A stretch of DNA of 64,000 nt. It comes from Carpediemonas membranifera. Its lineage: Eukaryota > Fornicata. Positions 27,829 to 38,518 of the stretch are shown here, in pieces. A program made the translations under genes and the position numbers. The stretch is taken from contig JAHDYR010000013.1 in the NCBI GenBank assembly GCA_019828565.1, positions 1-64,000 of the forward strand, read 5' to 3'. The notes under the pieces are model-generated. The model did not search any database. It saw nothing but the letters and a program-made list of their open reading frames with translations, and was not told the DNA's origin. The first letter of the stretch is position 1; each line of letters begins with the position of its first letter.

Positions 27829-29220
27829 ATGTCCTCTGTAGCAGACGTTCCTGCCAAGCCAATTGATACATCTAAGTGGCCTCTTCTTCTGAAGAACTAC
27901 AGTGATCTTCATGTCCGGAGCAATGACTTTAAGCAGCTCAAGCAGGGATTTAACCCCCTTAAGCGCCCTCTCAAGGAGCACATGCGCTATGGCGTGATTA
28001 ACCTCGACAAGCCTTCTAACCCCTCTTCTCACGAGGTAGTTTCCTGGATCAAGAGGATTCTGAAGTGCGATAAGACTGGCCACAGCGGTACCCTCGATCC
28101 CAAGGTTACTGGCTGCCTCTCCGTCTGCATTGACCGCGCCACCCGTCTTGTGAAGTCCCAGCAGGGTGCTGGCAAGGAGTACGTCGCCGTTCTTTCCCTC
28201 CACGGCAAGATTTCCGGTGTCGACGCCCTCAAGCGCGCTCTGAACGAGCTCACCGGCACCCTGTTCCAGCGCCCCCCTCTCGAGTCCGCTGTGAAGAAGG
28301 TCCTCCGCATCCGTACGGTCTACTCCATCGACCTGCTCCAGTTCGACGGTGAGCGCCAGCTTGCTGTCCTCAAGGTCTCCTGCGAGGCCGGCACCTACAT
28401 CCGTACCCTCTGCGAGCACCTGGGCCTCCTCCTCGGTGTTGGAGGGCACATGCAGGAGCTCCGCCGTATCCGTACAGGCCACCTGACCGAGAAGGACCGC
28501 CTCGTCACAATGCACGACGTCCTCGACGCCATGTGGGCCTACGAGAACAAGGGCGACGAGAGCTACCTCAGGCGCGTGGTCATGCCCCTCGAGGTGCTGC
28601 TCACAACGTACAAGCGCCTCGTCATCAAGGACACCGCCGTCAACGCCATCTGCTACGGCGCCAAGCTCCTCCTCCCCGGCCTACTCCGGTTCGACGAGGG
28701 CATCGAGGCCGGCGACCAGGTAGTGATCATGACAACCAAGGGCGAGGCCGTCGCCGTCGGCGTGGCCCAGATGAACACGGTCGGCCTGGGCACGGCCAAG
28801 GACGGCAAGGGCGTGGTGGCCCGACTCAAGCGGGTGATCATGGAGCGGGACACGTACCCCAGGGAGTGGGGCAAGGGCCCCGTCGCAAAGATCAAGCAGC
28901 AGCTCGTCAAGGAGGGCAAGCTCGATAAGTTCGGCCGCCCCAACGAGAACACGCCCGAGAACTGGCAGGACGCGTACGGCCCCCTGCACGTCAGGGGAAC
29001 CGACGTCGAGGAGAACCCCGCCCCTGCTGCCGCTGTGCCTGTGCCCCAGCCCGTTGCCGTGAAGCGGAAGGCCGCTGAGGTCGAGGAGCCCGTCGTGGAG
29101 AAGAAGGAGAAGAAGAGCAAACACGAGGGCGAGACCAAGGAGGAGCGCAAGGCACGGAAGGCCGCCAAGAAGGCGAAGAAGGAGGCCAAGGCCGCGAAGA
29201 AGGCCGCGAGAGTTGAGTAG
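27829..29220 (+). CDS. CBF5: H/ACA snoRNP pseudouridine synthase Cbf5/dyskerin
   Basis: The 463-residue protein has the dyskerin N-terminal segment, a TruB catalytic domain with [12 protein letters not shown] (catalytic Asp90), the [12 protein letters not shown] motif, a PUA domain (about 265-345) and a Lys/Glu/Ala tail ([20 protein letters not shown]). It isomerises uridines guided by H/ACA RNAs in the nucleolus and takes part in telomerase RNA biology in other eukaryotes. The ATG at 27829 is chosen over a TTG three codons up. Third positions are heavily C, suggesting high expression. GTAAAC follows the stop. Confidence 0.97.
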   Translation: MSSVADVPAKPIDTSKWPLLLKNYSDLHVRSNDFKQLKQGFNPLKRPLKEHMRYGVINLDKPSNPSSHEVVSWIKRILKCDKTGHSGTLDPKVTGCLSVCIDRATRLVKSQQGAGKEYVAVLSLHGKISGVDALKRALNELTGTLFQRPPLESAVKKVLRIRTVYSIDLLQFDGERQLAVLKVSCEAGTYIRTLCEHLGLLLGVGGHMQELRRIRTGHLTEKDRLVTMHDVLDAMWAYENKGDESYLRRVVMPLEVLLTTYKRLVIKDTAVNAICYGAKLLLPGLLRFDEGIEAGDQVVIMTTKGEAVAVGVAQMNTVGLGTAKDGKGVVARLKRVIMERDTYPREWGKGPVAKIKQQLVKEGKLDKFGRPNENTPENWQDAYGPLHVRGTDVEENPAPAAAVPVPQPVAVKRKAAEVEEPVVEKKEKKSKHEGETKEERKARKAAKKAKKEAKAAKKAARVE

Positions 29221-29304
29221 GTAAACATGCGGGAATATGGCTTCAGTGGGCCTTGCGGGGAGGGGTCATGCGCCCCAGTGCTGCTTGATCCTCACGATCA
29301 CGGG

Positions 29305-29315
29305 TTTAAAACTGC
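29305..29315 (+). promoter_or_regulatory. Core promoter motif of PanK
   Basis: TTTAAAACTGCGTGAC begins 63 nt upstream of the ATG at 29368. Confidence 0.55.
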
Positions 29316-29367
29316 GTGACTCCAGACAGCGTCGAATACGCCCGCAACGAGGACATAGACCAACTGT

Positions 29368-30912
29368 ATGCCTAGCAAGCTATATGAGTTACTCACAGAC
29401 ATGCTTGTCTGGCTATTGCCTGTGCAGTGGCTTCGGAACTTCATTCGCTTCGTCCTGTACGGCTTCCGCGATCCCTCTCGCCAGTCTCGCGGGCGCATGC
29501 GTTCAGAGCTACCAGTTCCAGTTTCAATACGCCGTCCCGAGCCCAACAAGGTGAAGCTAGCCCTTGACATCGGCGGCTCCCTGGCCAAGCTCGTCATCTT
29601 CGTCCCGAATGACTTGAGGGCAAAGCTCTTCCCGTTCACGTACGACGAGGACAGCGCCACCTACACCCCCGACTTCTCAGCGTGCCAGCGCCTAGGCATG
29701 GCCGACTTCCGTGAGGACCCCTCCATTGAGGCAGACCTGACCATCGAGAACAGCGAGGTGCTGGGTGGCTCTCTCTACTTCGCCCAGTTCGAGACCAAGT
29801 CCGTGTCTAAGTGTCTGCTGTTCATCACCAAATACCAGCTCCACCGTCTCACGTCCGAGTCCTTTGTCGATAGTCTCGACGACATCGCCGACTCGCCCCT
29901 CCACGCCACCGACCTCGAGGCCAGCGAGCACATCGACACGCTGTACAAGGGTACCATGGGGCCCATCTGTGCCACCGGAGGGGGTGCGTTCAAGTTCGAG
30001 GCAGACATCATGTCCACCGCCTCGTGCACACTTGCCCGGTGTGATGAGATGAGGTCCCTCATCACGGGCCTCAACTTCGTACTCAGGGCACTGCCCACGG
30101 AGAGCTGGATATATCTTGGCACGCGATACGACCGAGAGCAGCCTCGCCGGTCAATGCCGGTCGACGACACGTTATTCCCGTATTTACTAGTCGGCATCGG
30201 GTCGGGTGTCTCCCTCATCCGGGTCGACGGGGCCGACTCGTACCGTAGAGTCGATGGCACGTCGCTGGGCGGGGGTCTCTTCGTTGGCTTGTGTAGAGCG
30301 ATGACACAGGCCAAGACCTTCGATGAGATGCTCGACCTTGTGAGCCGGGGGGATAACAGGAACGTCGACATGCTGGTCAAGGACATTTACGGGTCTGGGT
30401 ACGGCAAGATCGGGCTCTCCCCGGAGACCATTGCTGCCTCCATGGGAAAGGCGACGGGCGACTCGTCGGAAGAGGACCTGGCGAAGTCTGCCCTGATGTT
30501 GGTCTGCCTCAACATCGCCCAGATCGCATACCTCAACGCCGAGCGGCACGGCGTCCGAGATATTTACTTTGGCGGTCATTTTGTTAATAACAACGACGTC
30601 GCCATGGCCACGATCTCCGCCGGCATCGAGTACTGGTCCACTGGCCAGGTCTTCGCTCGTTTCCTCCGTCACGAGGGCTTCCTGGGCGCCATCGGCTCCC
30701 TCGTCGTCCCCACCGAGCCCGCCCGACCCCGGGGCATGACTCGGTCGCTGAGTCAGAACTTCGTCAAGCCCTTCCCTCCCTTTTTATCCGGCATTGATCT
30801 TTTGAACACCAGTGCCGACGTGAGTGAGGATGACGACGACAGTGTCAGTGCAAGCGTCCTGGGGTCTCTGCGATCGTCGGTGGCCAAGGAGTGGGAGCAC
30901 CAGGAGGAGTAG
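29368..30912 (+). CDS. PANK: Eukaryotic-type pantothenate kinase
   Basis: The 514-residue protein has the ASKHA-fold pattern of type II/eukaryotic PanK: phosphate-binding LALDIGGSLAKLVIF (about 66-80), ICATGGGAFKFE, IGSGVSLIRVDG, GTSLGGGLFVGL and a C-terminal IYFGGHFVNNN. It phosphorylates pantothenate in the first step of CoA synthesis. A hydrophobic N-terminal 35 residues precede the kinase and could anchor it to a membrane. A short acidic tail (VSEDDDDSVS) follows. Confidence 0.93.
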   Translation: MPSKLYELLTDMLVWLLPVQWLRNFIRFVLYGFRDPSRQSRGRMRSELPVPVSIRRPEPNKVKLALDIGGSLAKLVIFVPNDLRAKLFPFTYDEDSATYTPDFSACQRLGMADFREDPSIEADLTIENSEVLGGSLYFAQFETKSVSKCLLFITKYQLHRLTSESFVDSLDDIADSPLHATDLEASEHIDTLYKGTMGPICATGGGAFKFEADIMSTASCTLARCDEMRSLITGLNFVLRALPTESWIYLGTRYDREQPRRSMPVDDTLFPYLLVGIGSGVSLIRVDGADSYRRVDGTSLGGGLFVGLCRAMTQAKTFDEMLDLVSRGDNRNVDMLVKDIYGSGYGKIGLSPETIAASMGKATGDSSEEDLAKSALMLVCLNIAQIAYLNAERHGVRDIYFGGHFVNNNDVAMATISAGIEYWSTGQVFARFLRHEGFLGAIGSLVVPTEPARPRGMTRSLSQNFVKPFPPFLSGIDLLNTSADVSEDDDDSVSASVLGSLRSSVAKEWEHQEE

Positions 30913-31017
30913 GCGGCTATTATGATTATGATTATGGTTATAAATCGCAGCTTTTGGGCATGGGGGAGGTAGAGCTGGTCTTGACCCAAGGGCCCCTGGC
31001 AGCTGCAAAGTCGTGGT

Positions 31018-31025
31018 GCAGTTTA
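31018..31025 (+). promoter_or_regulatory. Core promoter motif of NFS1
   Basis: GCAGTTTA, preceded by GT, 54 nt upstream of the ATG at 31079. It is the same orientation as in CCT3 and NSF relative to their genes. Confidence 0.5.
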
Positions 31026-31078
31026 GACCAGGTCAGAGCGTCTCGTGGCACCTTGTCGCAAAACCGGGCAGCACAACA

Positions 31079-32332
31079 ATGCTTAGCAATACCACTAATG
31101 CGGCCAAGAATGTCATTCGTCCTATCTACTTGGACTTCCAGGCGACAACTCCTCTTGATCCCCGTGTTTTAGACACCATGATGCCCTTTCTCACTGAACA
31201 ATACGGCAATCCCCACTCACGGACGCATACCATGGGATGGGAAGCTTCTGAGGCCGTCGAGGATGCCCGCGCGCACATTGCGTCGGTTATCCACGCCTCT
31301 CCCAAGGACATTGTCTTCACCAGTGGTGCTACGGAGTCAAACAACATCGCCATCAAGGGCGCAGCACTTCAGGCCGAGCGCAAGGGCCGCAAGCACATCG
31401 TCACGACCCATCTCGAGCACAAATGCGTCCTTGAGTCTGTCCGTTACCTCGAGGCCCGCGGCTTCGACGTGACCTACGTCCCCGTCGACGACCAGGGCAT
31501 AGTAGACCCTAACGACCTCAGGGAGATCCTCGAAAAGCGCCCTGACACGGCCCTTGTCTCTGTAATGGCCGTGAACAACGAGATCGGCGTCATCCAGGAC
31601 CTCGAGGCCATCGGCACCCTCTGTCGCAAGCACGGCGTAGTATTCCACACCGACGCGGCCCAGGGCTTCGGTAAGATCCCCCTGGACGTGGTCCGCCAGC
31701 ACGTGGACCTCATGTCGATCTCTGGCCACAAGATCTACGGCCCCAAGGGCGTCGGTGCCCTCTTCGTCGGCCGCAGACCTCGCATCCGCCTCGCCCCGGT
31801 CATCTCTGGCGGCGGGCAGGAGCGTGGCATCCGCTCTGGCACTGTCGCGACGCCCCTTGCTGTGGGACTGGGGCGGGCGGCGGAGCTAGCCGAGGGGGAA
31901 ATGGACCGCGACCACAGACACATCTCAAGCCTCGCGGACAAGCTGTGGACGGGCATCCAGCGCCGTATCCCGCATGTGACTCTGAACGGACACCCTACCA
32001 AGCGCTACGTCGGCAACCTCAACGTCTCGTTCTCGTACGTCGAGGGCGAGTCCCTTATCATGGGCCTCCACGACGTCGCCGTCTCCTCCGGGTCTGCCTG
32101 CACCTCGGCCTCTCTCGAACCGAGCTACGTGCTGCACGCGCTGGGTGTGCCCGCTGACCAATCCCACACGAGCTTGAGGATGGGGCTCGGGCGGTTCAGC
32201 ACCGAGGATGAGGTCGAATTCACACTCGAACATCTGGCAGGTACGGTGGGGCGGCTGCGGGAGCTGTCGCCGTTGTACGAGATGGTCCAGGAGGGCATCG
32301 ATATCAGCCAGATTAAGTGGGCTAGCCACTAG
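31079..32332 (+). CDS. NFS1: Cysteine desulfurase NFS1/IscS
   Basis: The 417-residue protein is a class V aminotransferase with YLDFQATTPLDPRV, the PLP lysine in SGHKIYGPKG (Lys218), SGGGQERGIRSGT and the catalytic cysteine in SSGSACTS (Cys341). The C-terminus SPLYEMVQEGIDISQIKW is typical of the mitochondrial/IscS class. It releases sulfur from cysteine for Fe-S cluster assembly. The first 15 residues (MLSNTTNAAKNVIRP) lack acidic residues and could be a short organelle-targeting leader. The upstream extension begins at GTG within the promoter motif and is rejected. The enzyme would supply clusters to the ferredoxin oxidoreductase encoded at 49.2 kb. Confidence 0.96.
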   Translation: MLSNTTNAAKNVIRPIYLDFQATTPLDPRVLDTMMPFLTEQYGNPHSRTHTMGWEASEAVEDARAHIASVIHASPKDIVFTSGATESNNIAIKGAALQAERKGRKHIVTTHLEHKCVLESVRYLEARGFDVTYVPVDDQGIVDPNDLREILEKRPDTALVSVMAVNNEIGVIQDLEAIGTLCRKHGVVFHTDAAQGFGKIPLDVVRQHVDLMSISGHKIYGPKGVGALFVGRRPRIRLAPVISGGGQERGIRSGTVATPLAVGLGRAAELAEGEMDRDHRHISSLADKLWTGIQRRIPHVTLNGHPTKRYVGNLNVSFSYVEGESLIMGLHDVAVSSGSACTSASLEPSYVLHALGVPADQSHTSLRMGLGRFSTEDEVEFTLEHLAGTVGRLRELSPLYEMVQEGIDISQIKWASH

Positions 32333-33288
32333 GTCGGCAAAGGCAGGTGGTGGTCGTGTTGTTCGTGATCGTAAAAGCTGAATACCAGAGAAAGATCTGC
32401 CTGCATCATTCCATGTGCATGGCTCCTGTATTTTCCGCGTTTTAAGGGTCGAATGGTTTCAAATGTAAACCCGGGGCTATCAACGCGGGGGAGGGGAAGG
32501 ACCAAGCATGTGCAAGGGCAGGCCGGGAGACCGGCCCTTTGGCACACAGCAAAATCGGTCTGGGTCGGTCAGACCCCATGTCATCCCAGACTCCATCACT
32601 CAAAATGGTGCGTGCATGCATGCTTTAGAGCCCATTCCGAAGCTATATCGGCCATGCCGTCACCTCGACTACTACCATCGAATCGCTGTCGCTCTGCCAT
32701 AAAGCTTGTATAGCCCTCTAACATCTGGATCCGGGCCATTACCAGCGGGCGCACACTGGAAGTATGCGTTTGGAGTCGATCCGATCTTCGATTTCGACCG
32801 ACATCGAACATGACGAGTAGAGGTCGGAGAGGGCTGAAACTCACACCATCGCATCAGAATAGAAGCTCATACAGGATAGCTGACCCGTCTGTACTTTTTA
32901 ATCTCCCAACCTTAATTTCTGGAGTCGTCGAAAATGACGACTCAGTTTGACTCAATCCACCCTCAGCCTGCACCCACTGGCGTAACCTCAGCTACTAGCG
33001 ACCGATCTTAGCACGACTGAATTCGGATGACACTCAGCCAGCCGATGAAAGGGGGGCAACAGCCTCAGATACCTGCATTATAACGCGGCATCAGCAGCAA
33101 CGAAACCCGAGCATGACTGTGGTTCGAGGGCGAAACACAATGCAGCCAATAGACCATCATCCGGCGGTCTCTGGGACAATGATTGAAAGATCGAATATTT
33201 GCTCTGATACGCCCTGATCCAGGTCTTACAGTCGAGCAAGTCAGAACAATCTGGCGGTTAGTTCTGGCGAAGTAGCGCAGTTCTGGTG
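32333..33288. other. 956-bp gene-free stretch
   Basis: This is the longest gene-free region in the host part. GC is lower than in the genes and no ORF looks real on either strand. A GATCGTAAAAG near 32367 could be the NFS1 polyadenylation signal. No tRNA, array or clear hairpin was recognised. Regulatory sequence or an unrecognised non-coding RNA is possible. Confidence 0.5.
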
Positions 33289-34089
33289 ATGGGAAACAAT
33301 AATTCCGCAGCACCAAGTCGTTCTGACATCAACAATACACCGGTAGCGAGCCATGGTCATACTACCGCGAAGGAATCGGACAAAGGACAAATTGTGAACA
33401 TAGACTGGAAGCATGGCGGGCATTCAGTGTACATTACAGGTTCATTCAACCGCTGGAGGGAACGCATACCGATGAAACACAAGGACGGCGTCTGGTCAGT
33501 GGGCATCCGCCTCCCAATTGGACTGCATCAGTACAAGTACGTCGTGGACAACGAGTGGAAGTATGACCACACCAAGCCCACTAGATCAGACCCTATTGGG
33601 AATGTGAACAACATTATCGAGATCCACGAGACGCTCGACGACCCCGATGCTCGCGAGTACACACAGACCCTGCCTGTGCTAGGACAGGGGCTGTTTGATA
33701 ACATGGGGCTTGTGCCAGACGCTCAGCCCAAGCAGCTGAACACTACGCCTCTCAACAGACAGATGAAGGACGACGGCCGCATCCACCCCGACGCCGCAAG
33801 CCAGCAAAGTGCCGAGGTCGTCGGTTCAAGAGACCCGTGTCTGCTGCCCCTGCCCGAGCATGTGGTGCTGACCCATTTATACCGGGCGAACACGGCGACG
33901 ACGACCCAGTACGGCGTCACTGTCCGTTTTAGGAACAAGTTTGTGACGACGATAGTTTATAACCCGAGCTCGGGTGTGCTGGACGAGCGGCGGCGTATTG
34001 AGCAGGAATGCCAGTACGGCGGGACGATGCTGAGGCCCGGTGAGAGTCTCGGGCAGTTTTACTTGAGGGAGATGCGGGCCGCGGGATGA
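33289..34089 (+). CDS. AMP-activated protein kinase beta subunit
   Basis: The 266-residue protein begins MGNNNSAAP, an N-myristoylation signal as in animal AMPK beta. A CBM48 glycogen-binding domain follows (VYITGSFNRWRERIPM...GLHQYKYVVDNEWKYD...NIIEI, residues about 40-110). The C-terminal ASC domain is present (LPEHVVLTHLYRANT...VRFRNKFVTTIVY, about 180-230). The beta subunit scaffolds the energy-sensing kinase and targets it to carbohydrate and membrane. The ATG at 33289 is fixed by the MGN motif. GTGTAAAG follows the stop. Confidence 0.94.
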   Translation: MGNNNSAAPSRSDINNTPVASHGHTTAKESDKGQIVNIDWKHGGHSVYITGSFNRWRERIPMKHKDGVWSVGIRLPIGLHQYKYVVDNEWKYDHTKPTRSDPIGNVNNIIEIHETLDDPDAREYTQTLPVLGQGLFDNMGLVPDAQPKQLNTTPLNRQMKDDGRIHPDAASQQSAEVVGSRDPCLLPLPEHVVLTHLYRANTATTTQYGVTVRFRNKFVTTIVYNPSSGVLDERRRIEQECQYGGTMLRPGESLGQFYLREMRAAG

Positions 34090-34206
34090 GCGGGCAGTGT
34101 AAAGCAGCAGCTGGCACAGTACCGGCACAGTGATGGTTGGTGCACATAAGATCATGGTTGGTCGGGTGGCTGAGTCTTACAGTTGTGACTGCTGATCCAT
34201 GACACG

Positions 34207-34914
34207 ATGGTGATGATCGGGCTGATGTGGGCTGTGGTGCGGCCCATCCTTGAGAAACGGTACGAATGCAAGCAGATAGACGACCATAGAGACGATGATA
34301 CCCGTGTTCTCGATCTTTCAGCCAGCATGAAGGCTGCAATGTCGAACGAGGCTGCATCTGCCATACTGCGCCTCCATCTCGAAGATTCAGGCCGAACGGC
34401 CGTATTTAACATCGAGATACACGATAATTCAGGTGCAACTGTTCTCACAGACGAGGCTTCTGTCGCCATCCCCACGGACTCTAGCGGGGCTCTGACCATG
34501 ACGGTCCTGCGGCCGAGAATGAGCGCGGTCACTGGCATGCTAGACCAGTATCTCGTGGTCAGACAGGAACCCTTCCCGTCCCATGGGATGCGGGGGCCGG
34601 GTAGAGGCGTCTTTGACGAGACCATGCCAGGCGGCATTGATGTGGGCAGCGACGACCGCCACCCCGCCGGCATTCCGTCAGTAATCAACCCCATTGGCGG
34701 CTTCCACCCCAGCGGGAGTCTGGTGGGACCTGGCCACGGACTGTTCCAGGGCAGGGGGGAGAGGGGGGGCGTCAGGGACCCTGATGCACCCAACCCACTG
34801 GGAACAGACGGGGATGTCGATGAGTTCAGCAAGGGTCTGCCTGACGGCGAGCGGCCGCTGCCCAAGGGGGCTGTTCCACCGGGTGCAAGGTTCGACCCGT
34901 TCGGACCTGTGTGA
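34207..34914 (+). CDS. PSMF1: Proteasome regulator PI31-like protein
   Basis: The C-terminal half is Gly/Pro-rich and ends LPKGAVPPGARFDPFGPV, the hallmark of PI31 (PSMF1), whose C-terminus contacts the 20S proteasome. The first 110 residues fit the second half of the FP domain (VLDLSASMKAAMSNEAASAI...); the domain's beginning seems shorter than usual, so an upstream exon may be missed or the domain reduced. PI31 modulates proteasome activity and transport. The ATG at 34207 is tentative. GTATAAAG lies just after the stop. Confidence 0.82.
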   Translation: MVMIGLMWAVVRPILEKRYECKQIDDHRDDDTRVLDLSASMKAAMSNEAASAILRLHLEDSGRTAVFNIEIHDNSGATVLTDEASVAIPTDSSGALTMTVLRPRMSAVTGMLDQYLVVRQEPFPSHGMRGPGRGVFDETMPGGIDVGSDDRHPAGIPSVINPIGGFHPSGSLVGPGHGLFQGRGERGGVRDPDAPNPLGTDGDVDEFSKGLPDGERPLPKGAVPPGARFDPFGPV

Positions 34915-35034
34915 AGTGGGCTCGTATAAAGCAGAATGCTGTACCGGGTCTTGAGCTGGTGCCCCACAAGGTAGGATGTGGTACTTCTTTGTTGGCAAGA
35001 AAGCGAAGCCGCAGGGCAATGCTCACAGCCACGG

Positions 35035-35045
35035 TTTAAATTGCG
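35035..35045 (+). promoter_or_regulatory. Core promoter motif of the PP4 gene
   Basis: TTTAAATTGCGCCAA, about 143 nt upstream of the ATG; farther than in most genes here, so either the leader is long or a start was missed. Confidence 0.45.
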
Positions 35046-35187
35046 CCAAAATTATTGAGCGCCCACCTGGTGGAGGCATAGCCAGGGGGGCATTCTACAG
35101 CGTACTGGGGCCCGACCGAGCCTTGTACTTGAAGGGGGAATTGTCAAAGTCGCCTGGCAGTCGCCACCGCAGCGCCCCAACACAAGA

Positions 35188-36185
35188 ATGTCCAAAAGCT
35201 TAGACCGGGACATTGAACAGCTAACAATGAATTGTAAGTGCCCTAGTGAAGAGAGTGTGCTTCAAACATGCTCCAAAGTGATTGAGCTTCTTCGTGATGA
35301 TCCTAACGTCATCCAAGTGAGGGCGCCAGCTTCAGTTTGTTCCATACGACTTGATTATGCAGATATGTGGCGACATTCACGGCCAATTCTATGATTTGAA
35401 AGAGCTTTTCAGTGTCGGTGGAGATTGCCCTAACACAAACTACGTTTTCATGGGCGACTTCGTTTGTACCGTGTCCCAAGCTCACACAGGTAGATCGAGG
35501 CTTCTACAGCGTCGAGACGCTTCTATGGCTTCTCATGCTGAAGGTGAAGCATCCTCAGCGTCTTAACCTCATCCGCGGCAACCACGAGTCCCGCCAGATC
35601 ACTCAGGTCTACGGCTTCTACGACGAGTGCCTCAAGAAGTTCTCCACAGTCTCCGTGTGGCGCTCGTGCACCTGCGTCTTCGACCACATTGCCCTGGCGG
35701 CCATTGTCGAGAACCACATCTTCTGCGTCCACGGCGGTCTCTCCCCTTCAGGGTCCACGATTGACCTCATCCAGAACCTCGACAGGGTTCAGGAGGTCCC
35801 ACACGACGGGATCATGTGCGACCTGATGTGGTCGGACCCCGAGGCCATCGACGGCTGGGGAATCTCACCAAGAGGAGCCGGGTACCTCTTCGGGGCAACC
35901 ATAGTCGACCAGTTCCTCAGGAACAACCGGCTGGGACTCGTGGCCCGTGCCCACCAGCTCGTGATGGACGGGTACCGCTTCATGTTCGACGACAGGGCCG
36001 TGACGGTTTGGTCCGCCCCCAACTACTGCTACCGGTGCGGCAACAGGGCGGCTATATTCGAGTACGACGGCGTCAGCAACGACCGGAAGTCCATGGACAA
36101 GCGCTTCCGTCTGTTCACTGAGGCGCCGTCATCCCAGCGCCTGTTCCCGTCCCGCCGCAACAAGGTGCCCGACTACTTCCTCTAG
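35188..36185 (+). CDS. PPP4C: Serine/threonine phosphatase 4 catalytic subunit, two 28-nt introns
   Basis: Exons are 35188-35334, 35363-35461 and 35490-36185. Both introns are exactly 28 nt and start GTTTGT. Splicing restores [16 protein letters not shown] and [12 protein letters not shown], two metal-binding motifs that are otherwise broken. The 313-residue product also has [21 protein letters not shown] and a C-terminal PDYFL, the methylated tail of PP2A-class enzymes. FYDLKELF and [10 protein letters not shown] favour PP4 over PP2A and PP6. It removes phosphates in DNA-damage and centrosome control in other eukaryotes. Confidence 0.96.
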
Positions 36186-36428
36186 TGGCGCTGTGCCGTA
36201 AACATCACTTCTTTTCATCCGTTTGTCACTTTATTAGCATTGTGCTGCTCGGCGTCGTTGGAGGGACTCAAGGCCATCAGACGATGTTCACGGCATCCTC
36301 GGGGTCTGAGGCGGCAGGAGACACCATTCACTTTGTCCCAACCGGCCCCGCGGCTGTACCATCTTTACCTGTCAAGTCGGGTTAGGGTCGCGATCTCCTG
36401 CCAGCTATCTTCGAAAACAGTAATAACG

Positions 36429-37064
36429 ATGGAACCACGTGAATTGACGGAGGAAGTGAAGCTGACGAAGACTACCATGGATGAGAAGAACTATGACCTG
36501 CTTGCAAACATGTTTGCTTGCATGAAATGCATCGATTATCTTGAACGGATCTATGCGAGCGGAGACATCAAAGAGGACCAGTATGTGATGCAGTGCAAGC
36601 AGCTTCTGAACCAGTTCTTCCAGCTGAAGCAGTCTGTGAAGGACATTGCCCCCGACCACGAACGCTTTGCCGGGGACTTCTCCCTCCAGTGCCCCTCCGC
36701 CCTCGCCCGCATCCGCGAGGGTGTCCCGGCCACCTCCCAGAACGGTGTTTCGCTCAGTGGCCCCAGCCAGATCATTGCGGCGAACAAGGTCACGGAGAAG
36801 TTCATCACCCTCATGGACCAGCTCCACATGAACTACCGCACCAAGCAGGACCTCGCCATAGGTGTCGAGAGCACGTACGAGGCCATGATCGACCTGGCGC
36901 TGCTCCCAGTTGACTTCTCGGGCAAGGTCGAGTTCCAGAAGTGGATCAACACGTTCAACATGATGAGAGCCACAGACTCTCTCTCGGAGGAGCAGGCCGG
37001 CGAGCTTCTGTTCGCGTGTGAGCACACATACCAGAAGATCAAGGACCTCCTCCAGTCATCCTGA
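36429..37064 (+). CDS. VPS28: ESCRT-I subunit VPS28
   Basis: The 211-residue protein starts MEPRELTEEVKLTKTTMDEK, matching the VPS28 N-terminus, followed by a helical hairpin core (YDLLANMFACMKCIDYLERIY...), a CPSALARIREGVP motif and a C-terminal four-helix bundle (KFITLMDQLHMNYRT...VEFQKWINTFNMMRATDSL). VPS28 joins Tsg101/Vps23 to ESCRT-II in multivesicular body sorting. The length is normal. The ATG at 36429 is preferred to a 63-codon upstream extension of poor composition. GTAAAT lies 20 nt after the stop. Confidence 0.95.
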   Translation: MEPRELTEEVKLTKTTMDEKNYDLLANMFACMKCIDYLERIYASGDIKEDQYVMQCKQLLNQFFQLKQSVKDIAPDHERFAGDFSLQCPSALARIREGVPATSQNGVSLSGPSQIIAANKVTEKFITLMDQLHMNYRTKQDLAIGVESTYEAMIDLALLPVDFSGKVEFQKWINTFNMMRATDSLSEEQAGELLFACEHTYQKIKDLLQSS

Positions 37065-37185
37065 GCCAGCACCCAGCCATCCGTAAATATTGCACATTGG
37101 ATATCAGCAGAGGGCGGCGAGGCCGGTATAAGTGGGGGGCCTACCATGGCGGCGGGGAGCATGCCTGGCGACGGATTCCAGAAAG

Positions 37186-38461
37186 ATGCACTTTATGGCA
37201 GAAAATTCGATGGCGAGTGAACCCAAGCAAACTATCAAAGATTACCTCGAAAAGGCGAACGTTTTCCAAATATTGCACACAGCTGTGAAAGACTTGACGC
37301 TGGCGCATCCCGACGACCCCCTGCAGTTCCTGTCATCGTGGTTTGCCAACAAAAATCGTCAGTCCCTGGTTCTATGTCGCTTACACAGCTCCTCGTGTTC
37401 TTATTATTACTGGCGAAGATGATTCTGCTGATCAAATAGGCGTGGACATTGCTCAGAAGTTCAATGTCGCCCCCCTCTGGCTCAAGGACATCAAGGAGAG
37501 CGCCCCAACGGCCACCAGGGCAGAGTTAGCCGAGAAGGTCATCACCAAACTCTCAGCGATGAAGGAGGGCTACGTGCTCACGGGCTTCCCCCAGACGCGC
37601 TCCCAGGCCTTCATGCTGCAGGATCACGGCGTCATCCCGACCCACGTCATCATCACACAAGGCGCGCAGCTCGACGCGTTCAGGCCGCTGTACCCCAAGG
37701 CGCTGTGCTTCCCCGCGGACACTGCCGCTGCCGTTGCCTTTGTCGGGGCAGGGCAGGTTCCAGACGTCCGACCCGAGGCGACCCACCGCGTCTTCCTCTT
37801 CGGCCCCCCCGGGTCGGGCGTGTCGACCGTGGCCACTAGACTGACCGAGGAGCCCGGTATCGAGGCCGCCCTGACGATGCAGCAGGTGCTCTACGCCGAG
37901 GTCGCTGCTTGCACAGAGGCCGGCCGTAAGCTGCATCCCTACACGAAGCGGCATATCAACCACAGAGGAGAGGTCGACTTCGACGTCGACATCGCCACCA
38001 TCTCGTCCCGCGGCCACGACGCCCTTATTGCTGAGATCGCCGCGGCCCGCCTTGGCCGGACACAGGGCTGGGTAGTCCACGGCAAGTGGCCCATGAATAT
38101 GAACCAGGTGAAGCTCCTCGGCAAGCACGGCGCGACCCCCACACGCGTGATCATGCTCGCCGTGCCCGACGAGGTGTGCATCGACCGGCTCGTAAACCGG
38201 CGGGTCGACCCCCTCAGAGGAGTGATGGTCCACCCGGACGACCCTGAGTGGGACGAGCGGTGCCTCGAGTTCATTCAGCGGCCCGAGGACGAGCTGAGCA
38301 CCGTCCAGGAGAGGATGGCAGCGTACCACCGGTGGCCGCTCCTCGCACACGTCAACAACACCGCTGAGATCGTCGACGGAGTCGGGTCACGGGAGGAGGT
38401 GCTCGCTAGAGTGCTCGCGGTGCTCAGGCGGCCGGCCATTGGCGGAGGGGGGCTTGTTTAA
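37186..38461 (+). CDS. AK8: Adenylate kinase 8-like protein, one 31-nt intron
   Basis: Exons are 37186-37357 and 37389-38461. The 31-nt intron starts GTCAGT and ends CTTACACAG. The 414-residue product has an N-terminal dimerisation-like helix (YLEKANVFQILHTAVKDLTL...DDPLQFL) and two adenylate kinase-like domains. In the first the P-loop is degenerate (VLIITGEDDSADQ); in the second FGPPGSGVSTVA lacks the usual P-loop Lys. LID and NMP segments remain (GYVLTGFPQTRSQA, GWVVHGKWP). AK8 is associated with cilia. Loss of the P-loop lysine suggests reduced catalysis. A stop-overlapping TTTAAATA may be the polyadenylation signal. Confidence 0.8.
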
Positions 38462-38518
38462 ATATCTGTCAGACAGACACTTTATTGCAATTCCACAATC
38501 AACGGGATAAACTACACT